DNA of 64,000 nucleotides from Halichoerus grypus (lineage: Eukaryota > Chordata > Mammalia > Carnivora > Phocidae). The notes beneath the pieces are model-generated. The model worked only from the letters and a program-made list of their open reading frames with translations, did no database searches and was not told where the DNA came from. Where the stretch lies: the NCBI RefSeq assembly GCF_964656455.1, contig NC_135715.1, forward strand, positions 76,397,414 to 76,461,413. Reading direction: 5' to 3'. The position numbers and the translations under genes are program-made. Of the stretch, positions 33,084 through 45,499 are shown one piece after another (the stretch's first letter is position 1; every line of letters starts with the position of its first letter).

Positions 33084-35375
33084 ATAAAAAGTGGTCAAAG
33101 TTTTGGTTAGATATTTTGCTTATGTGAAATAGAAAAACACTTTTAAAATAAATTGTATGGATAATTCTTTGCTTTGAAAAATAATTTGTTTTAACACTTT
33201 TCAACAATAATCTTTTAAAGAGAAATCATTTCACATTAATATTAAATTAGAGTTGGGTTTTACTGGAATATTTTTGTTGCTCTATAAAATAAAATCACAC
33301 ATAAAAGGGGAAAAACTCGTCTGAACAAATGTCAACACAACATTCCTAGTAATTACAGTATGCTTTTATTCTAAAAATACAATGCAGATTCAAACAAAAC
33401 ATGATGCAGCAAAATGGAGTGCCCTCTGGCAGCATGATATTCTGGTCAGCGTGCCCGGTGATGTTTATAGGAGCTGTAATTTAATGATTTAAATTACTTA
33501 ATTACATTTTGTAATGATTTTTGTATGATTCCAAACTGCCTAAACATTTTAAGGTCATTTCCCAAGACAAATTTTAGACCTTTTTGTAGCTTCCTGGATA
33601 TATGAAAATTTTGTTGTGCATCTCTTAAAGAGAAACAATGAAAAATAATATTAAGTCCTCAAATAAATAATCCCTTACTGAACAGTTAATTCATTCACTT
33701 GACAATTATTTATTAAATATTAATGTGGGCCAGATAGAGTAAAGAACAGGAGGGAGAGGGTAAGGCCTCAACATCAACTAATTCATTTAGTAAATCTCAA
33801 TCGAACCAACCTCTGCTTGCTAGTGTAGTAGAGAGTTCACAGTGGATTGATTTTACGTATGGGGGCTGCATTCTGGATTATTAGCAATTCAGTTGCAGAT
33901 GAGGTTTAAAATTAGACATTACTCACAGCCTGATCTCTCTCTCTCTCTGTTTGGGGGTTTCTCTGAAATATTAAGATGCTCTCCCTGTATGGTACACATC
34001 ATGCGTATGTGTACTGTCTGCTCCCCCGTTTGACCTGAAGCTGTGTGCTTGTTGGGGTCAGCACTTGATCACCGGTGCCCCATCAGATCAGAAAGTGGCA
34101 CAGAAAAGCGTGTATGCAATTTTAGCTAATGAATGGATACAGGCATGAATAAAAGTATGATCCTGTCTGACCTGGAATTTAAAACTGGCTCTTTAGAATG
34201 TACTTATACATTTATTTTTCTCTCTTCCACTTTACAATTCTATTATTTTTCTGGAACAAAGTATGTCTTGAATTGTGCTTGTCATTTTCCAGATTTATTC
34301 GTGGTCCAACACATACCTAATTTAACTTGAATATTAATACATGTTTTTCTGAAGGTGTTCTTGTGTCTCCTTGCATGTGTTTTGCTATTTGGAAAGGGTT
34401 TTTATTTTTTTTTATCATAGTTCCCATGAATTTGAGGAGGTCCTCGATTTTACCTGGATTTGCGTTATTTGTTTAATAAGATAAGACCAGATGTGCTGAA
34501 ATAGTTTAAACAGTATGTATCCCAGTCCCAGATGTGCCTCTGCTAAATCACCAATTCAAGGTAATAAATAAGCTGCTGTTGTATGTTCACTTTCATTAAA
34601 ATCGATCTCTAGGCAATTTATCTTTATTAATTTGTGATTTTTTTTGTTCCTCGAAAATGGCCAGGAAATTTTGGCCAGGAAATTCAGACTCCCCGCCAAC
34701 TACAGAATTATACATTTGGTAACTCTTTTGAAAGCAGTCTGCATTCATCTTGCAATGGAATAGCATGGCTTTTTTCTTTGTATTTTTGTCATTATTTAAT
34801 ATATGTTGTATTTATGATTGTGATACTAATTTGTATACATCGTAAAAATTGTGAAAAACACGATATAAAGAAAAATTAACACTAGCTATAACCCCAACAT
34901 TGTTAACCTTTTAATGTATTTGTGTACCGTCTTTTTTTCTATACCTTTAAAATTATCTCCATTAAAATTTTCCGTTCAGCATTCCACCTAGCCAAATGAC
35001 CGCTGTCATTGTGGGGACAGTTAAAGAGCATTTATTAAAGTTAAATCCAAGTACAATAAAATTCTTTTATTCCCCATATGTATTGAGGCATTTCTTTTTC
35101 CCTTTGTACTCAGTGCTTGTCTATGTTATACCCTTTAAATTTTTCAAGGTGAAAATTATTTGACTCACACAGCGAACAATAACTTTGAGGTTCTCATTGT
35201 CTGTGCTTTAGAAAAGATGCAAAGTAATTGTCTTAATATACTTTTGGCTTTATATTTGGGCAAGTTACTGTGTTTTAATAGAATCTTTGCCTTTCACAAA
35301 AGGTGGCCAACCCAACCACAGATCTATTGTCTCTTCAGACATGCATGTCTTCATTCGACTGTACAATACACTAAA
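33084..35375. other. Unique DNA with possible conserved non-coding blocks
   Basis: No exon recognised. 33340-33660 and 34470-34630 are repeat-free and rich in TAAT/TAATTA and GATAAG/CAGATG motifs (see findings). A weak L2-like 3' end lies near 33690-33790. A (CT)n run is at 33931-33948, and a short duplication of 'tggccaggaaatt' lies at about 34659-34683. Confidence 0.45.
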
Positions 35376-35379
35376 TGGT

Positions 35380-35592
35380 ATTGTATAATTGAAATTTGCT
35401 AAGAGAGTAGAACTCAAATGTCTCCTCTCACACAACCATAAAAATGAAGGGATGGATGTGTTAATTAAAAACGGGGAGAATCTTTTCACAATGTGTGTAT
35501 ATGTATCTAAATCATCACTATGTATACTTTGAATATCTTACAATTTTATATGTCAATTATACCTCAGTAAAGCTGAAATAAAAAAAAAACTA
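35380..35592 (+). mobile_element. L1M 3' end
   Basis: 'caccactatgtata'-like order: 'atgtatctaaatcatcacta', 'tgtatactttgaatatctta', 'tatgtcaattatacctcagt' and 'aaagctgaaataaaaaaa', the standard terminus of L1MB/L1MC elements followed by A-run. Confidence 0.75.
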
Positions 35593-36929
35593 CCAAATAG
35601 GCACTTTCCAAATATTTATTGGAAGAATGTTTTCTAACTGCATTTCCAAAATTCAACAAATGTTGATTGCAAAAATGACACAGCCCATCTATGTGCCAGA
35701 TATGAATCATTTAACTGGGAAAATTTTCCTTTCTGTGTTGGCTGCTAAAAGCTTAGCACAGAATAACCAGGATAAACAGGATCTCCATTGTCTACTTGTG
35801 TATTAGGAAAGAGGCAAAGCAAATGCCTTAAAAGTTTACCTCACCTTTGGGCCTCATTCTGTTGCATTTCATATTCCTGCTCTTATTTTCCTTTAGTTAA
35901 TCATTTTGTGCTATTTTAAGTCTTTTATTATAAACTCTTTAGAAGCGTTTCTGAAATGAGAATTTTAAGAGAATAAATAAAATAAACTAAATTCTGATTT
36001 CATGAATGAATTTTCTTCCTTTAAAAATGAATTTTTATGTCATCTGAAATCTAATAACTCCATGGAATTTTGTTGGGAAGTCCTGATTTTCTTAATTTTT
36101 ATTTTCCACATTTTTTATAAGTATAAGATGTTCTTGTAGAAGGCTAGGAATTAAAGAAACCTACATGTATAATGGATTTCAGTTTTGTAATTCCAATGAA
36201 TATGCACTTGAAATTTATAGTCTTGGCAGATGTTTCACACACCATCAACACCACCACCACCACCACCGCCTCCCACAAATAATATAATCTGAGAGTTGGA
36301 AGGGACTCGGCATGTAACAGAAGGGAGATTTGAATTGCAGAGCATAAGTGGCTTGACTAAGGTACATTGGTTTTCAGCAGAGTGAAAACAGAACTTGGGT
36401 CATTTGACTTAACTCACTCCCCTTTATCTATTTCCCTCACCATAACCATCAACCCACTCCGGACATACTTTGTTCACACTTACACATAAATATCAAGGAA
36501 TCTACAGTCTCCAGCTCCTGAAAGCGTTCAATCTGATATTAAAGAAAATGAAAATCAAGTTAGCTGGAAATAGAGCATGGAATACTCATTGTGTGCGAAT
36601 GATACTGAGTGCTACGGGGTCTCAAGAGGATGGATCACATCGTTTGAGGGCTGGGAAAGGCCCCAGCCCCGTGGGAACCCTAGGGCCCTATTCAAGGATG
36701 GGCTGTTTTCTGATTGTCAGAGGTTGAACGTAGGAAATAGGCCCAGCAGGTAAACCGTACTAGTGAAATGACATAGTGGGAGGGGTGTCCAATCCACCTG
36801 CAGATGGGAGGCATGAAATAGCAAACAAATGCCCGGCTGTTAGATGGTCCCCTTCAGGAAGACGAGGGAGTGGATGGTAGAAATCATTCAAGGATCATCA
36901 GGCAAAAACTGCAAAATGCTGCAGTACTT
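35593..36929. other. No gene seen; unique DNA with CAC microsatellite
   Basis: A (CAC/CAT)n run lies at 36238-36269. The remainder is unassigned. Frames of 60-85 codons show no domain. Confidence 0.4.
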
Positions 36930-37065
36930 TAAGTGTGTGTTTCTCAAACTCGAAGGTGCATGTGAATTAGCGAAGATACTGCTCCTGATGAAGCTCTGGG
37001 GTGGGTCTGAGAGTCAGCTTTTCTCACATGCTTCCATGTGATACCATACTTCAGCCTGTGGCAAG
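36930..37065 (+). mobile_element. hAT MITE relic (MER5/MER20-like)
   Basis: 'gtgtgtttctcaaactcgaa' and 'ggtgcatgtgaattagcg' resemble the start CAGTGGTTCTCAAACTT...TGCATCAGAATCACC. 'ctggggtgggtctgagagtc' fits the middle. The right terminus is eroded. Confidence 0.45.
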
Positions 37066-37984
37066 ACTCCAACTTGTAATTAGTAGTCGCGATGCCTCTA
37101 AAGGCTATTTCATGGGGTGCTTCTTGATCTTTTAGGTATTTTTAAACTATGTTTCCCAGAGGCCCATGGGGGTGGGAGTAATTCTTATGCAAATAAGTTA
37201 CATTTTAATCTGCCTTAGTTATTGGGGATCTAAGTTTAAGATTTTACTTACAAAAATTGGGTGGATTGCAAAAAGTTTTCAGAGTAATCTGGCCAAGTAT
37301 GTCTGCCAAAAAGAGCTCTAGTAGCTAGAAGTAGCGTTTGAGACTGAAGCTTAGGAGACCAGGTAAGTTTCCATCCTTGTAACACTTTATTAGGGTCGTG
37401 ACGGCTTGGCTTGGATGGTGAAACTGAGAATTGAAAAAGAAGGTGGGATTTGAGAAATCTGGGTAGGACTAGGTGGTTTATCAGATATGAGAGGTCAAAT
37501 GAAAATCAGGGGTCTGAGCTCTCTCCAGGATTTCAGTTGAAAAGAAAAGTTTGAATTTTGTCCCCTGCTTGACAGTGATGGGCACTTCTTCCCATGTCTG
37601 CCTGCTTCTTCTAAATATCCTGGGAGCAGCCCGGTCCCCAGACCCACTCCTCCGCCCTACCACCACACCTTGTTACCATGGTGCAGATCTCCTTCCTTCT
37701 CCTCTCCTCTTCACCTTCCTTTTTAACAGCAGTTAACATAACAGTGTTTTTTCCTTTCTTTAATTCATGAGATTTCCTCCTCGACTCCTCCTGTTGAGAA
37801 CAGTGTTTAATTTATTTTTTGCAAACATAAGGCCCGGCACCAGGTGCTTGAAAAAAGTCGCTTGAATGAATAAACATTGAGAAGTACAACATTTTAATTC
37901 CTCATCTGCCCGAGTCCAGGTGCTCAGGAAACACATGTTGAAACATCAGTTAGCCTAACTGTCGCATGAACAGAGGCCCTGGGC
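37066..37984. other. No gene seen; unique DNA
   Basis: Unassigned. A short frame at 37551-37736 and its opposite-strand partner at 37481-37666 are mutually overlapping and unconvincing. Confidence 0.4.
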
Positions 37985-38165
37985 TGTCAGCAGAGGCTGA
38001 AATCTGGAGTCTGGCGGATCTGCCCCTTACAAGTTATGTGACCTTGGATGAATTATTTAATCTCCCTAGGCTTCCAAGCTGCTTAAAACTCTGTAACTTT
38101 CCTTTAAGTGGAGGTGAACATTACCATCTTCCTTTAAAGACAGGCTTCATTGTGTTGGGTAATGT
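37985..38165 (+). mobile_element. MIR SINE
   Basis: 'gctgaaatctggagtctggc', 'ccttacaagttatgtgacc', 'ttggatgaattatttaatct' and 'ccctaggcttccaagctgc' reproduce the MIR core ('agctgtgtgaccttgggcaa', 'cttaacctctctgagcctc'). Confidence 0.75.
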
Positions 38166-39318
38166 TTTACATTTTTCCAAACTGCAACACCAGGGAAAAA
38201 AATGTGAGCAGATACAGGTACTAAGTGGACCTTGAAAATAACCACAGAAAACAGCAATTTCAGAAGGGATATAATCATCCCAAACTGTTGACATTGGAGA
38301 GGAAAAATAAAGACCATTTATTTTTCAGCATGACACTAAGGGTCCATCAAAACATGTACAAACCTTCTGGAGGAAAAGGGAAGACACATTTAATGCTGTG
38401 ACCAGCCGAGTCACCGAATTTGAATGTAACAGAGAGAATCTGTAATGAACTCAGAGTAGTTGTCATGAAAATCTATAATAATAAAGATCTATTGAAATAA
38501 CTCCCTATCAATATCTAGATACAGCTCTTTACCAAAAGTAGAACATGGAGTTGCATTATTCCAAGGAGACTTCCTCCTGTAATAAAATGTAATAATGGAT
38601 ACAGAAAGTATAAAATGCTTGCCTCTGAAATGTAACTGTTGGACTCAGAGGCTTTCATTTTTTATCACACAGGATAGAATCATTTTGAAGCCCATAGTAT
38701 TTGAAATCCCATCTATATTCATAATAGTCAGTACTTTTAAACTTTTAATAGGTACTTTCATTTCCAAAGAGAAGGGTTCACACATGAAGACCATCACACA
38801 TTTGTCAGCATAACTTCCACAGAGTATTGAAAGAAAGAAATCAAGAGAGTTTTTCCTATTTCTAGTTAATTGCTTTGGAGTTTGCTCAGTTTTTCCTCTT
38901 GCCTCTGCATGTGCAATTATGGGATGAAACATTAAAACATAAAAAAGTCAGGATTAAGCTTAGCTCTATATATAGTATATGCAAAAATAGCATTGTTTCA
39001 TGACCTTGGTCAGGGGCAATGAGCCAGATTCCTTCCAATGCCTTAATTAATCCCTGATACTAAATTAAGTTCTTAAAATTCGCTGGAGTGCAACTGATAA
39101 CATTACAGTTTCTCCAAGTGCCTCCCAGGGAGTGACACCGGCAGGGCTAGTTTCTGTCTTCTGAAACACTTCAGACCTCTACATTCTATATTTCTTTCAG
39201 TGGCTCAGCTCACATAAGGTTTCTAAAGTATTTAATCAGAGGCATCTTAAAATATATTTCAGGCTATGGTATACTTCAAAATTTTGTGGGTTCTACGTTG
39301 CCTACAAGGAAAATTCTA
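38166..39318. other. No gene seen; unique DNA
   Basis: Unassigned AT-rich DNA. 39000-39130 is repeat-free and includes 'ccttaattaatccctga'. Confidence 0.4.
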
Positions 39319-39514
39319 GGGGCTTGGGTGGCTCAGTCGGTTAGGCGCCCAGCTCTCGGTTTCAGCTCAAGTCATGATCTCAGGTCATGAGACTGAGCCC
39401 CAAGATGGGTTCTGTGCTCAGTGTGGAGTCTGCTTGTTCTTCCTGCCCCTGCTCGTGCACATGCACATGTGCTCTCTCTCTCCCTCTAATAAATAAATAA
39501 AATCTTTAAAAAAA
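39319..39514 (+). mobile_element. Can-SINE, older copy
   Basis: Sense SINE with head 'ggggcttgggtggctcagtc', 'tcaagtcatgatctcagg', 'tgctcagtgtggagtctgc' and tail 'aataaataaataaaatcttt'. It is more diverged than the other copies, and no clear target duplication was found. Confidence 0.9.
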
Positions 39515-39769
39515 CCACAGAAAACAAAAAGAAAAATGCGAACCCACAGGGCCTTTCATACTCTAACACTGCTATCTTCCTAGTCTTGCCCAAGGCCATT
39601 GTCCTGTGTTTTCTATGTTCTAATTAAAATGAATCTGTTTTTTCTGCTTGGACAATCAGTCCTCCCCTGCTCGGGGATTCAAGGCTCTGTGAAGTCCTCA
39701 TGTTCCCTTCTAGACGGGGTTAGAGTCTAGAAGTCGGTAGTCAAGTTGTTCATCTTCCTCTGTCCTCAC
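39515..39769. other. No gene seen
   Basis: Unassigned spacer. Confidence 0.35.
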
Positions 39770-39955
39770 AGAGCTTTGAAAGCACCTCCACTATACCTCC
39801 TCCTGTGTTGCCATTTAATTATTTATAATTACCTCACCATTACATATCGGAAGCAGAAACCATGTCTCATTCATCTCTCGATTTCTAGCATTTTGAACAG
39901 AATTGGCACATTGCTGGTGATTGTAAATATTTCTTTAATTGATTACAATTTCAAA
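39770..39955 (+). mobile_element. L2 3' end
   Basis: 'cagaaaccatgtctcattca', 'tcgatttctagcattttgaa' and 'cagaattggcacattgctgg' then 'tgattgtaaatatttcttta' parallel the L2 3' end ('gcacagtgcctggcacatagt', 'aataaatatttgtt'). Confidence 0.5.
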
Positions 39956-40024
39956 TGGATATTTCTCCAGGTTTGATCAACTTAAGTGCTGATAGTATTA
40001 CCTTTCTATTACTATCACTCAACA

Positions 40025-40130
40025 TACACAAAGCACTTATTAAGTCTCAGTCACTATTCTGAGGTTTACGCATATTATATCATTTAACTCTCAAAACACC
40101 ATATTAAATGAGGTACCCTGATTTCTCTAA
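40025..40130 (-). mobile_element. MIR fragment (antisense)
   Basis: 'agcacttattaagtctcagt', 'gcatattatatcatttaac' and 'ctctcaaaacaccatatta' match the MIR tail complement. Confidence 0.55.
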
Positions 40131-43084
40131 TAAAATTCTATCCATGTTAGAATTATAGGGTTTTTTTGCAAATGTCTTTCAAATGGTATCTCAAAATATT
40201 TTACTCCACTATCGAATAAGTTTAGATTTCACCAAGTTATTCTCTGATATATATGTATTAGAGTAATTATCAACTGAAGTTTCTTCTACCTAAGATTGTT
40301 ATTTCCTTTGATCACTTTTGCTTCATTCATACATCAGGTGGTCATTCTTTAACTTGTATGAAAATCCTTTTACCTATAGATTATTTAGTTATCAAACTGA
40401 AAATAATGACTTGGTTAATTCTTTTATTCATCTGCAAGCATTTGTTGAGGATCTACTGTGTATCAGACACTAGGATATAAAAATGAATAATTATCGTTCT
40501 CTTCCTCTTGAACTTTGTCTTTGAGGACAGGGAATAAGCTTCTAGGTTCTGAATAGATTGAAGAGAAGGGAACACATCTTTGCTTGAAACTTTGCCTCAG
40601 TTATGAAAGTTATGCTGTTTCTAGCATGGTCAGATGCAAAATAAAGTTGAGGGAGAGAATCTATACTGTTTCATAGATTCCTCAATGCTCACTTTTTGTC
40701 TTTATTTGCTTATTTGAAATCATTTTATAGACATACAGCCACACTCATTTCAAAACGATGGCCGGGGCAGGTGTAGTCAAAGGATATTCATTCTAAGATA
40801 GAAGTAGCCTCACTCAAAGTTACATATAGCTATTACTTTTTGGTATAATCAATCCCTCTCTTTTCCTTATACTTTCAGTAGAGTAGGGTCTTGGATACCG
40901 TTAGTCCAAAAACTCACTGTGCATCAACTTGAATTAGCCACACTCATTTTAAGGAGCAAAATAGAAATGTTAGCATAAAAAGGAAGTGCACTGGAAATGC
41001 GTTATTGGCATAAATTTGCTTTTACCACAGGTTTGCTCTTAGAATTTGTTCCTAACTCATCCTAGAAATGAAATATGATCAGCTTAACCCAGGGGAGTTT
41101 TGGGAAAACTGGCTCAAGATATGGGTATTATAAACAACTAAGGATTTTTCAAAGTAGAATGAGAATTTAATAATATGTAATATTATATAACTGATGACAG
41201 TAAGTTTAGTTATTGCCCTTATCTGCTGTCTGATTTATCAAAGTCCTTTGAAATGCAATGTCACTTCCAGTCTAACCCTATCTCAACTTTTGGCCTGAAT
41301 GTAGCTAACTGTCTTTGTTCTCAAAAGCCTTTCTATTGTGGACGCTTCCCTCCCTCCTTTCCTTTTACTCTGCCATTTCTTGGTGGGACACACACCTCAG
41401 AATTCCTTTCTTCAGAGTCTTTATTCCTTTAATGTCCTGCAACTTATAAATTATTTTCCATCAAGATGTTTAGAGATAAAGGGTGACTTTCAAAAGCATA
41501 TTCTCAAATATGTCAGAGTTGTCAGGAGGCTGGCTGTCCAGTGGTATGGAAAACTGCTCTGGTTTGCTCTGTTCCAGCCTGAATTTCCTCCAATCTCCCC
41601 AGTGAGTTTCCCAGATTGAAACAAAACTTCTTAATGTTCACTGCTCAAGTTCAGGAATTCCTGAGCATTTTTGCCAGAAAGATGGCACAATCATCTCTGG
41701 AAGAAGACTCTTTGTGGAGCTACCTAAGAAAGAATTCAAGCCATGCTCGTTGCTGTGAGGTATTGAGTTTGTGGGGTTTGCCTGCCGAGAGTCTGTTTGT
41801 GGGCAGGGAGGGTCTGGCTGTAGGACCTTCAAGGAGAGAATCTGGCCAAGAACGATCCAGGCTTGTGAGAGTGACGCAGTATAACATCACGGGTGAAAGG
41901 AGTAAGAAGTCTGAGAGTGCTGGTGGTTGCTTGAATGTGCCCATCCAAACACATGTCTGGGATTAGGGGAAAGCGAGGTTTGTTAAAAAAATGGAAAGAA
42001 TCGATGTACTGAACTCAGGCGTTCTGAGGCTCCAGATGCCAGCTCTGGGGTGTGGGAGGAGGATGGGACAGGGCGGTATCCACAGTTGGGCAGTTGCACA
42101 CCAGCAATCCCACAGCTTCAGCCTGGGTGGGGTGGGCCTTGGGGAGCTGGTGGCACAGCAGCCGCAGGATCCTAATGGCACGTCACAGTGTGGGTCCCGG
42201 AGATGTACATGCCTACTCCTGTACATTTTTTAGTCGAGTAGGTATCTGGTGGCCACAGGGCTGGGCAGAGCCAAGGTGGCCTCTAGCAAAGAATGTCAGG
42301 GTTCAAGGTAGGTGGGCCTTGTGGGGGACAGGCTGCGGCCACAAAGGTGACTATACCCTCTGCGGCCCGGGTCATGGCAACTCTGACAGGTGCAGTGCCC
42401 AGCAGGGCAGAAGAGTGGAATAGAGTTTTGGTGGAAACCCAGTTCTGAGAGAAGGTGAAACATCCCCTGTGATTCTCAGAAATCCTTGTGTGGGGAGAGG
42501 GGCGTCTGGCAACATCTTAAATTCCTGACTCAGAACGTGTGCTGGAGCGAGGGTAACTTGGCCTCTACTTAGATAAGTAGCAGTCAGGGTAGAGATGGAA
42601 TGGAATTCTTCACCTTCTCCATATTTCTCTGTAGGATCTATGAATTGTATCTATATATCTAAAGCACTATGTTCCATAAGGGTGTTCAGAGCTGACTTTC
42701 TGATCCTGTACACCTCCACACAGCAAGAAACCCAGAGATCAAGAGAGGAAACCTCTCACCAAGACAAACAGGAGAGCCCATTTCTCCCTCTCTCCCAGCT
42801 AAGACCCCCCCCCCATTGTTGTGGGATGTGGTTACTATAGTGATGTGATAGAGAAAAATGAGAGAGAATTGAGAGTGATGTTTCAGTAACATAAGGCTTG
42901 AGCTGTATTTGTCTTGGGAGCTGAACTTGAGACATCACCTTACCTAATACCTATGATGCTGACATGCATCCTGAATCAGTAGTGTATCCCAAAAGTCTGC
43001 AGATCAGTCAGTCTCTGTCTTGGCTGTGGTTTCACCACTAAGGGAGAGGTGTCTGTAAGTGTCACACTGCAGGTGATAGGTAAG
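40131..43084. other. No gene seen; unique DNA, locally GC-richer
   Basis: 40425-40510 resembles an old L2-type terminus ('catttgttgaggatctactg', 'tatcagacactaggatata'). 41600-42560 has higher GC and overlapping open frames of 64-123 codons on both strands. None has a domain, good splice signals or a unique best frame. A C-run lies at 42806-42814. Confidence 0.45.
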
Positions 43085-43270
43085 TGGCATGATGCCCACC
43101 TAGCATCAGGTACTGTTCTAGTAATACTGTGGTGAACAAGCCAGCAAAGCCCCTGTTCTCCTCGAGTTATATGCTCGTGGGTGGAGACAGACAACTAAAC
43201 AGGTGATACTGTATTTTGAATAGTAATAAATGCTGGGAAGAAAATTAAATGGGGTATAGGGATTGAGTGA
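43085..43270 (+). repeat. Ancient interspersed repeat fragment, family unresolved
   Basis: 'aggtactgttctagtaatac', 'ggtgaacaagccagcaaagc', 'tggagacagacaactaaac' and 'aataaatgctgggaagaaaa' share order with the unnamed repeat at 30790 onward. Confidence 0.45.
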
Positions 43271-43759
43271 ACTTGGATTTCAGCTGACAGCAGTGCCTTT
43301 TGGAAAGAGAGTGGGATTTCAGATTCTATGGTAAGGCAAGGGACTGAATATGAATATGGTGGCCTCCAGTCAGGACCACCCTGCTGGTGACTTGCATATA
43401 GCATACTGTAGAGAACCACTAAGCAGGCTTGTTGATGCTCCATCATTTAGAATATAGATTTATTATTCTGCTTACATTTGTATGGGAAAGAAATCATGTA
43501 ATAGGTGAGCATAACTAGTGAATCACCAACTACACTCTTCCATGTCCAGATTTAAAGAGCACTTGCATTTGGAAAATAGAAGGGAGAGAGGCAGAGTCCT
43601 TGACAAACATGAAATATCTCTCATTCCTCTAGAATTAGCAACCCAACGTGGGAATTGCTTAGCCTCCAAGAACCACATTCCTTACTTGAGAGTTTTCTTG
43701 ACCAGAGACTACCACAATTGTTCCAACATGTGCACCAAAGTATTGACAATAGCTACCAA
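43271..43759. other. No gene seen; unique DNA
   Basis: Unassigned. The 120-codon frame at 43518-43880 runs into a MIR and has no recognised domain. Confidence 0.4.
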
Positions 43760-43920
43760 TCATATTTCTAATTATAGGGTCTTTATAAACATCATCTCTA
43801 ATACCGCATTCAATTTAATAATCTGTAATCCAAGGCTCAGAAAAGTTAAGGAAGTTTCTCAAGTTTATATTGCTAATTAACAACATGAATGGATTACAAC
43901 TCAAATCACATTGCAATCTA
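43760..43920 (-). mobile_element. MIR SINE (antisense)
   Basis: 'tataaacatcatctctaata', 'caatttaataatctgtaat' and 'ccaaggctcagaaaagttaa' then 'ggaagtttctcaagtttata' is the MIR core in reverse. Confidence 0.6.
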
Positions 43921-44823
43921 TCATTCCTGCCAACCATGTGGTATCTTTTGCACCTTAAAACTTTCTTCCTTTGTTACAGGTAGGAAGGACTTGGTCAATT
44001 CGAATGTCTTTGAGTGCATGGAGCCTGCATCAGGAACTCATATAGCTTAAAAAATCTGTAATGGCTCAATTCTTTCAGCTTTCCACCTGCTAAAACCATT
44101 TTGCTAAGAATATTTATAAATTGAATTTGATTTTGTTTTCTTTAGTGTACATACAGAGATATCACAAATTTTAGAATAGACCAAATTTAACAACAGGAGG
44201 GAAATAAAGGTGCAAAGTATTTGCACAATCCATGCAAAATCACTCAACTCAGGTTGAAGATATGTAAGCTGAAGTCTACAGCCTATGTACACAGGAAAGA
44301 AAAGATAAGTTTCTGAAAATTTGTGGATAAAACTTAGAATGTCTACAATGTATGATATTGTATGCACAATTTTAAAAAGATTATGGCATGCATAGGTGAT
44401 TCAAAATGAAATGATGTCATCATACTTCTCATGTTCTCCTTAAATCTAAAATCTTAACATCTTAAGGAAAGATTCTAAAACCAACAATGCATCCAGAGTG
44501 ATAATAAGGTATTTGAGTTTTATGGTTGACACTTTTCCTCCAATTTGCCAAAACTCTGTGTTCAGAAGAACATGTCCATTTATTCTATATCGATTTACTC
44601 CTAGATCTTCTTTTGTCTTCCTGGGTTCTCACAACGAGTTAATGCTTCAAGATAAAGGAAAATTTTGAAAATAGAAAGACAGAACTCTTCTGTCAACCCA
44701 GCTCTCTCAGGCACACTTATCTGCTTCCCAGCTTAGGCCGAAGGTGATGTGAACATTGACCCAAACTTAGAGTTTAGCTTTAGGACCTACTCAGGGTGAT
44801 GACATTTTAAACTTTTTCACTTA
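43921..44823. other. No gene seen; unique DNA
   Basis: Unassigned AT-rich sequence. Confidence 0.4.
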
Positions 44824-44937
44824 ACATTATATTATATTATAATTATATTACTTTGTCCTAGTATTATATTACTTTTTATAGTATATATTATATTACTTTT
44901 TACAGTATATATTATATTATATTACTTTGTCCTAGTA
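44824..44937. repeat. AT minisatellite
   Basis: Repeated 'attatattactttttatag/acag tatat' units and two copies of 'attactttgtcctagta' (about 44848 and 44921) within about 115 bp. Unit boundaries are imperfect. Likely slippage-prone. Confidence 0.8.
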
Positions 44938-45069
44938 AATGGGGGAGGGGAATGATTTTGTTTAGTCATATTCTGTGGGGTAATAAATTCACTTTTCTTC
45001 CATGGTAACAAATTTCCTCCTCTTAATAGGGGATAAATTATTTGAAACACAGTCTTACATGTCTGGTGT

Positions 45070-45180
45070 TCCATTAGATCATGAATTCCTCAAGGAAATG
45101 GACAGCTTTGTCTCTGACATCTAGCACAGAGCATCACATGAAATTAACCCTCAATAAATTTTTATTGGTTGAGTTAATGA
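45070..45180 (+). mobile_element. L2 3' end
   Basis: 'agatcatgaattcctcaagg', 'tttgtctctgacatctagca', 'cagagcatcacatgaaat' and 'ctcaataaatttttattgg' are the L2 3' terminus in order. Confidence 0.65.
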
Positions 45181-45499
45181 AATGGAGTAAGACTTACACC
45201 AATACATTTAGCAATTTATTTTTCCTTCTGAATACTTTGTCATTTTAATTAATAGTAACTCCCTCCCTCTAGCCACTCAAGCAAGACGAACAAGCACACA
45301 AACAAAAAGCCACCACCAGTGCCGTCAGTAAAATGGAGTCATCCTGGAATTTTTTTCTCATACCCCACATTCAATCTGGTGCAAATCTACCTGGTTCTAC
45401 CCTAAACATATATCTTAGAATTCTGTCCCTTCTATTCTTCCTTCTTGCTACTGTGAAATTCCTTGTCCTCCTTTGCTAAGATTATTAAAATTGTTTCCC
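45181..45499. other. No gene seen
   Basis: Unassigned spacer between two L2 pieces. Confidence 0.35.

Noticed and set aside
41338..42423. Cluster of 64-123 codon frames in a GC-richer stretch
   Set aside because: Several frames overlap on both strands with no single best frame, no domain and no strong donor/acceptor pairing.
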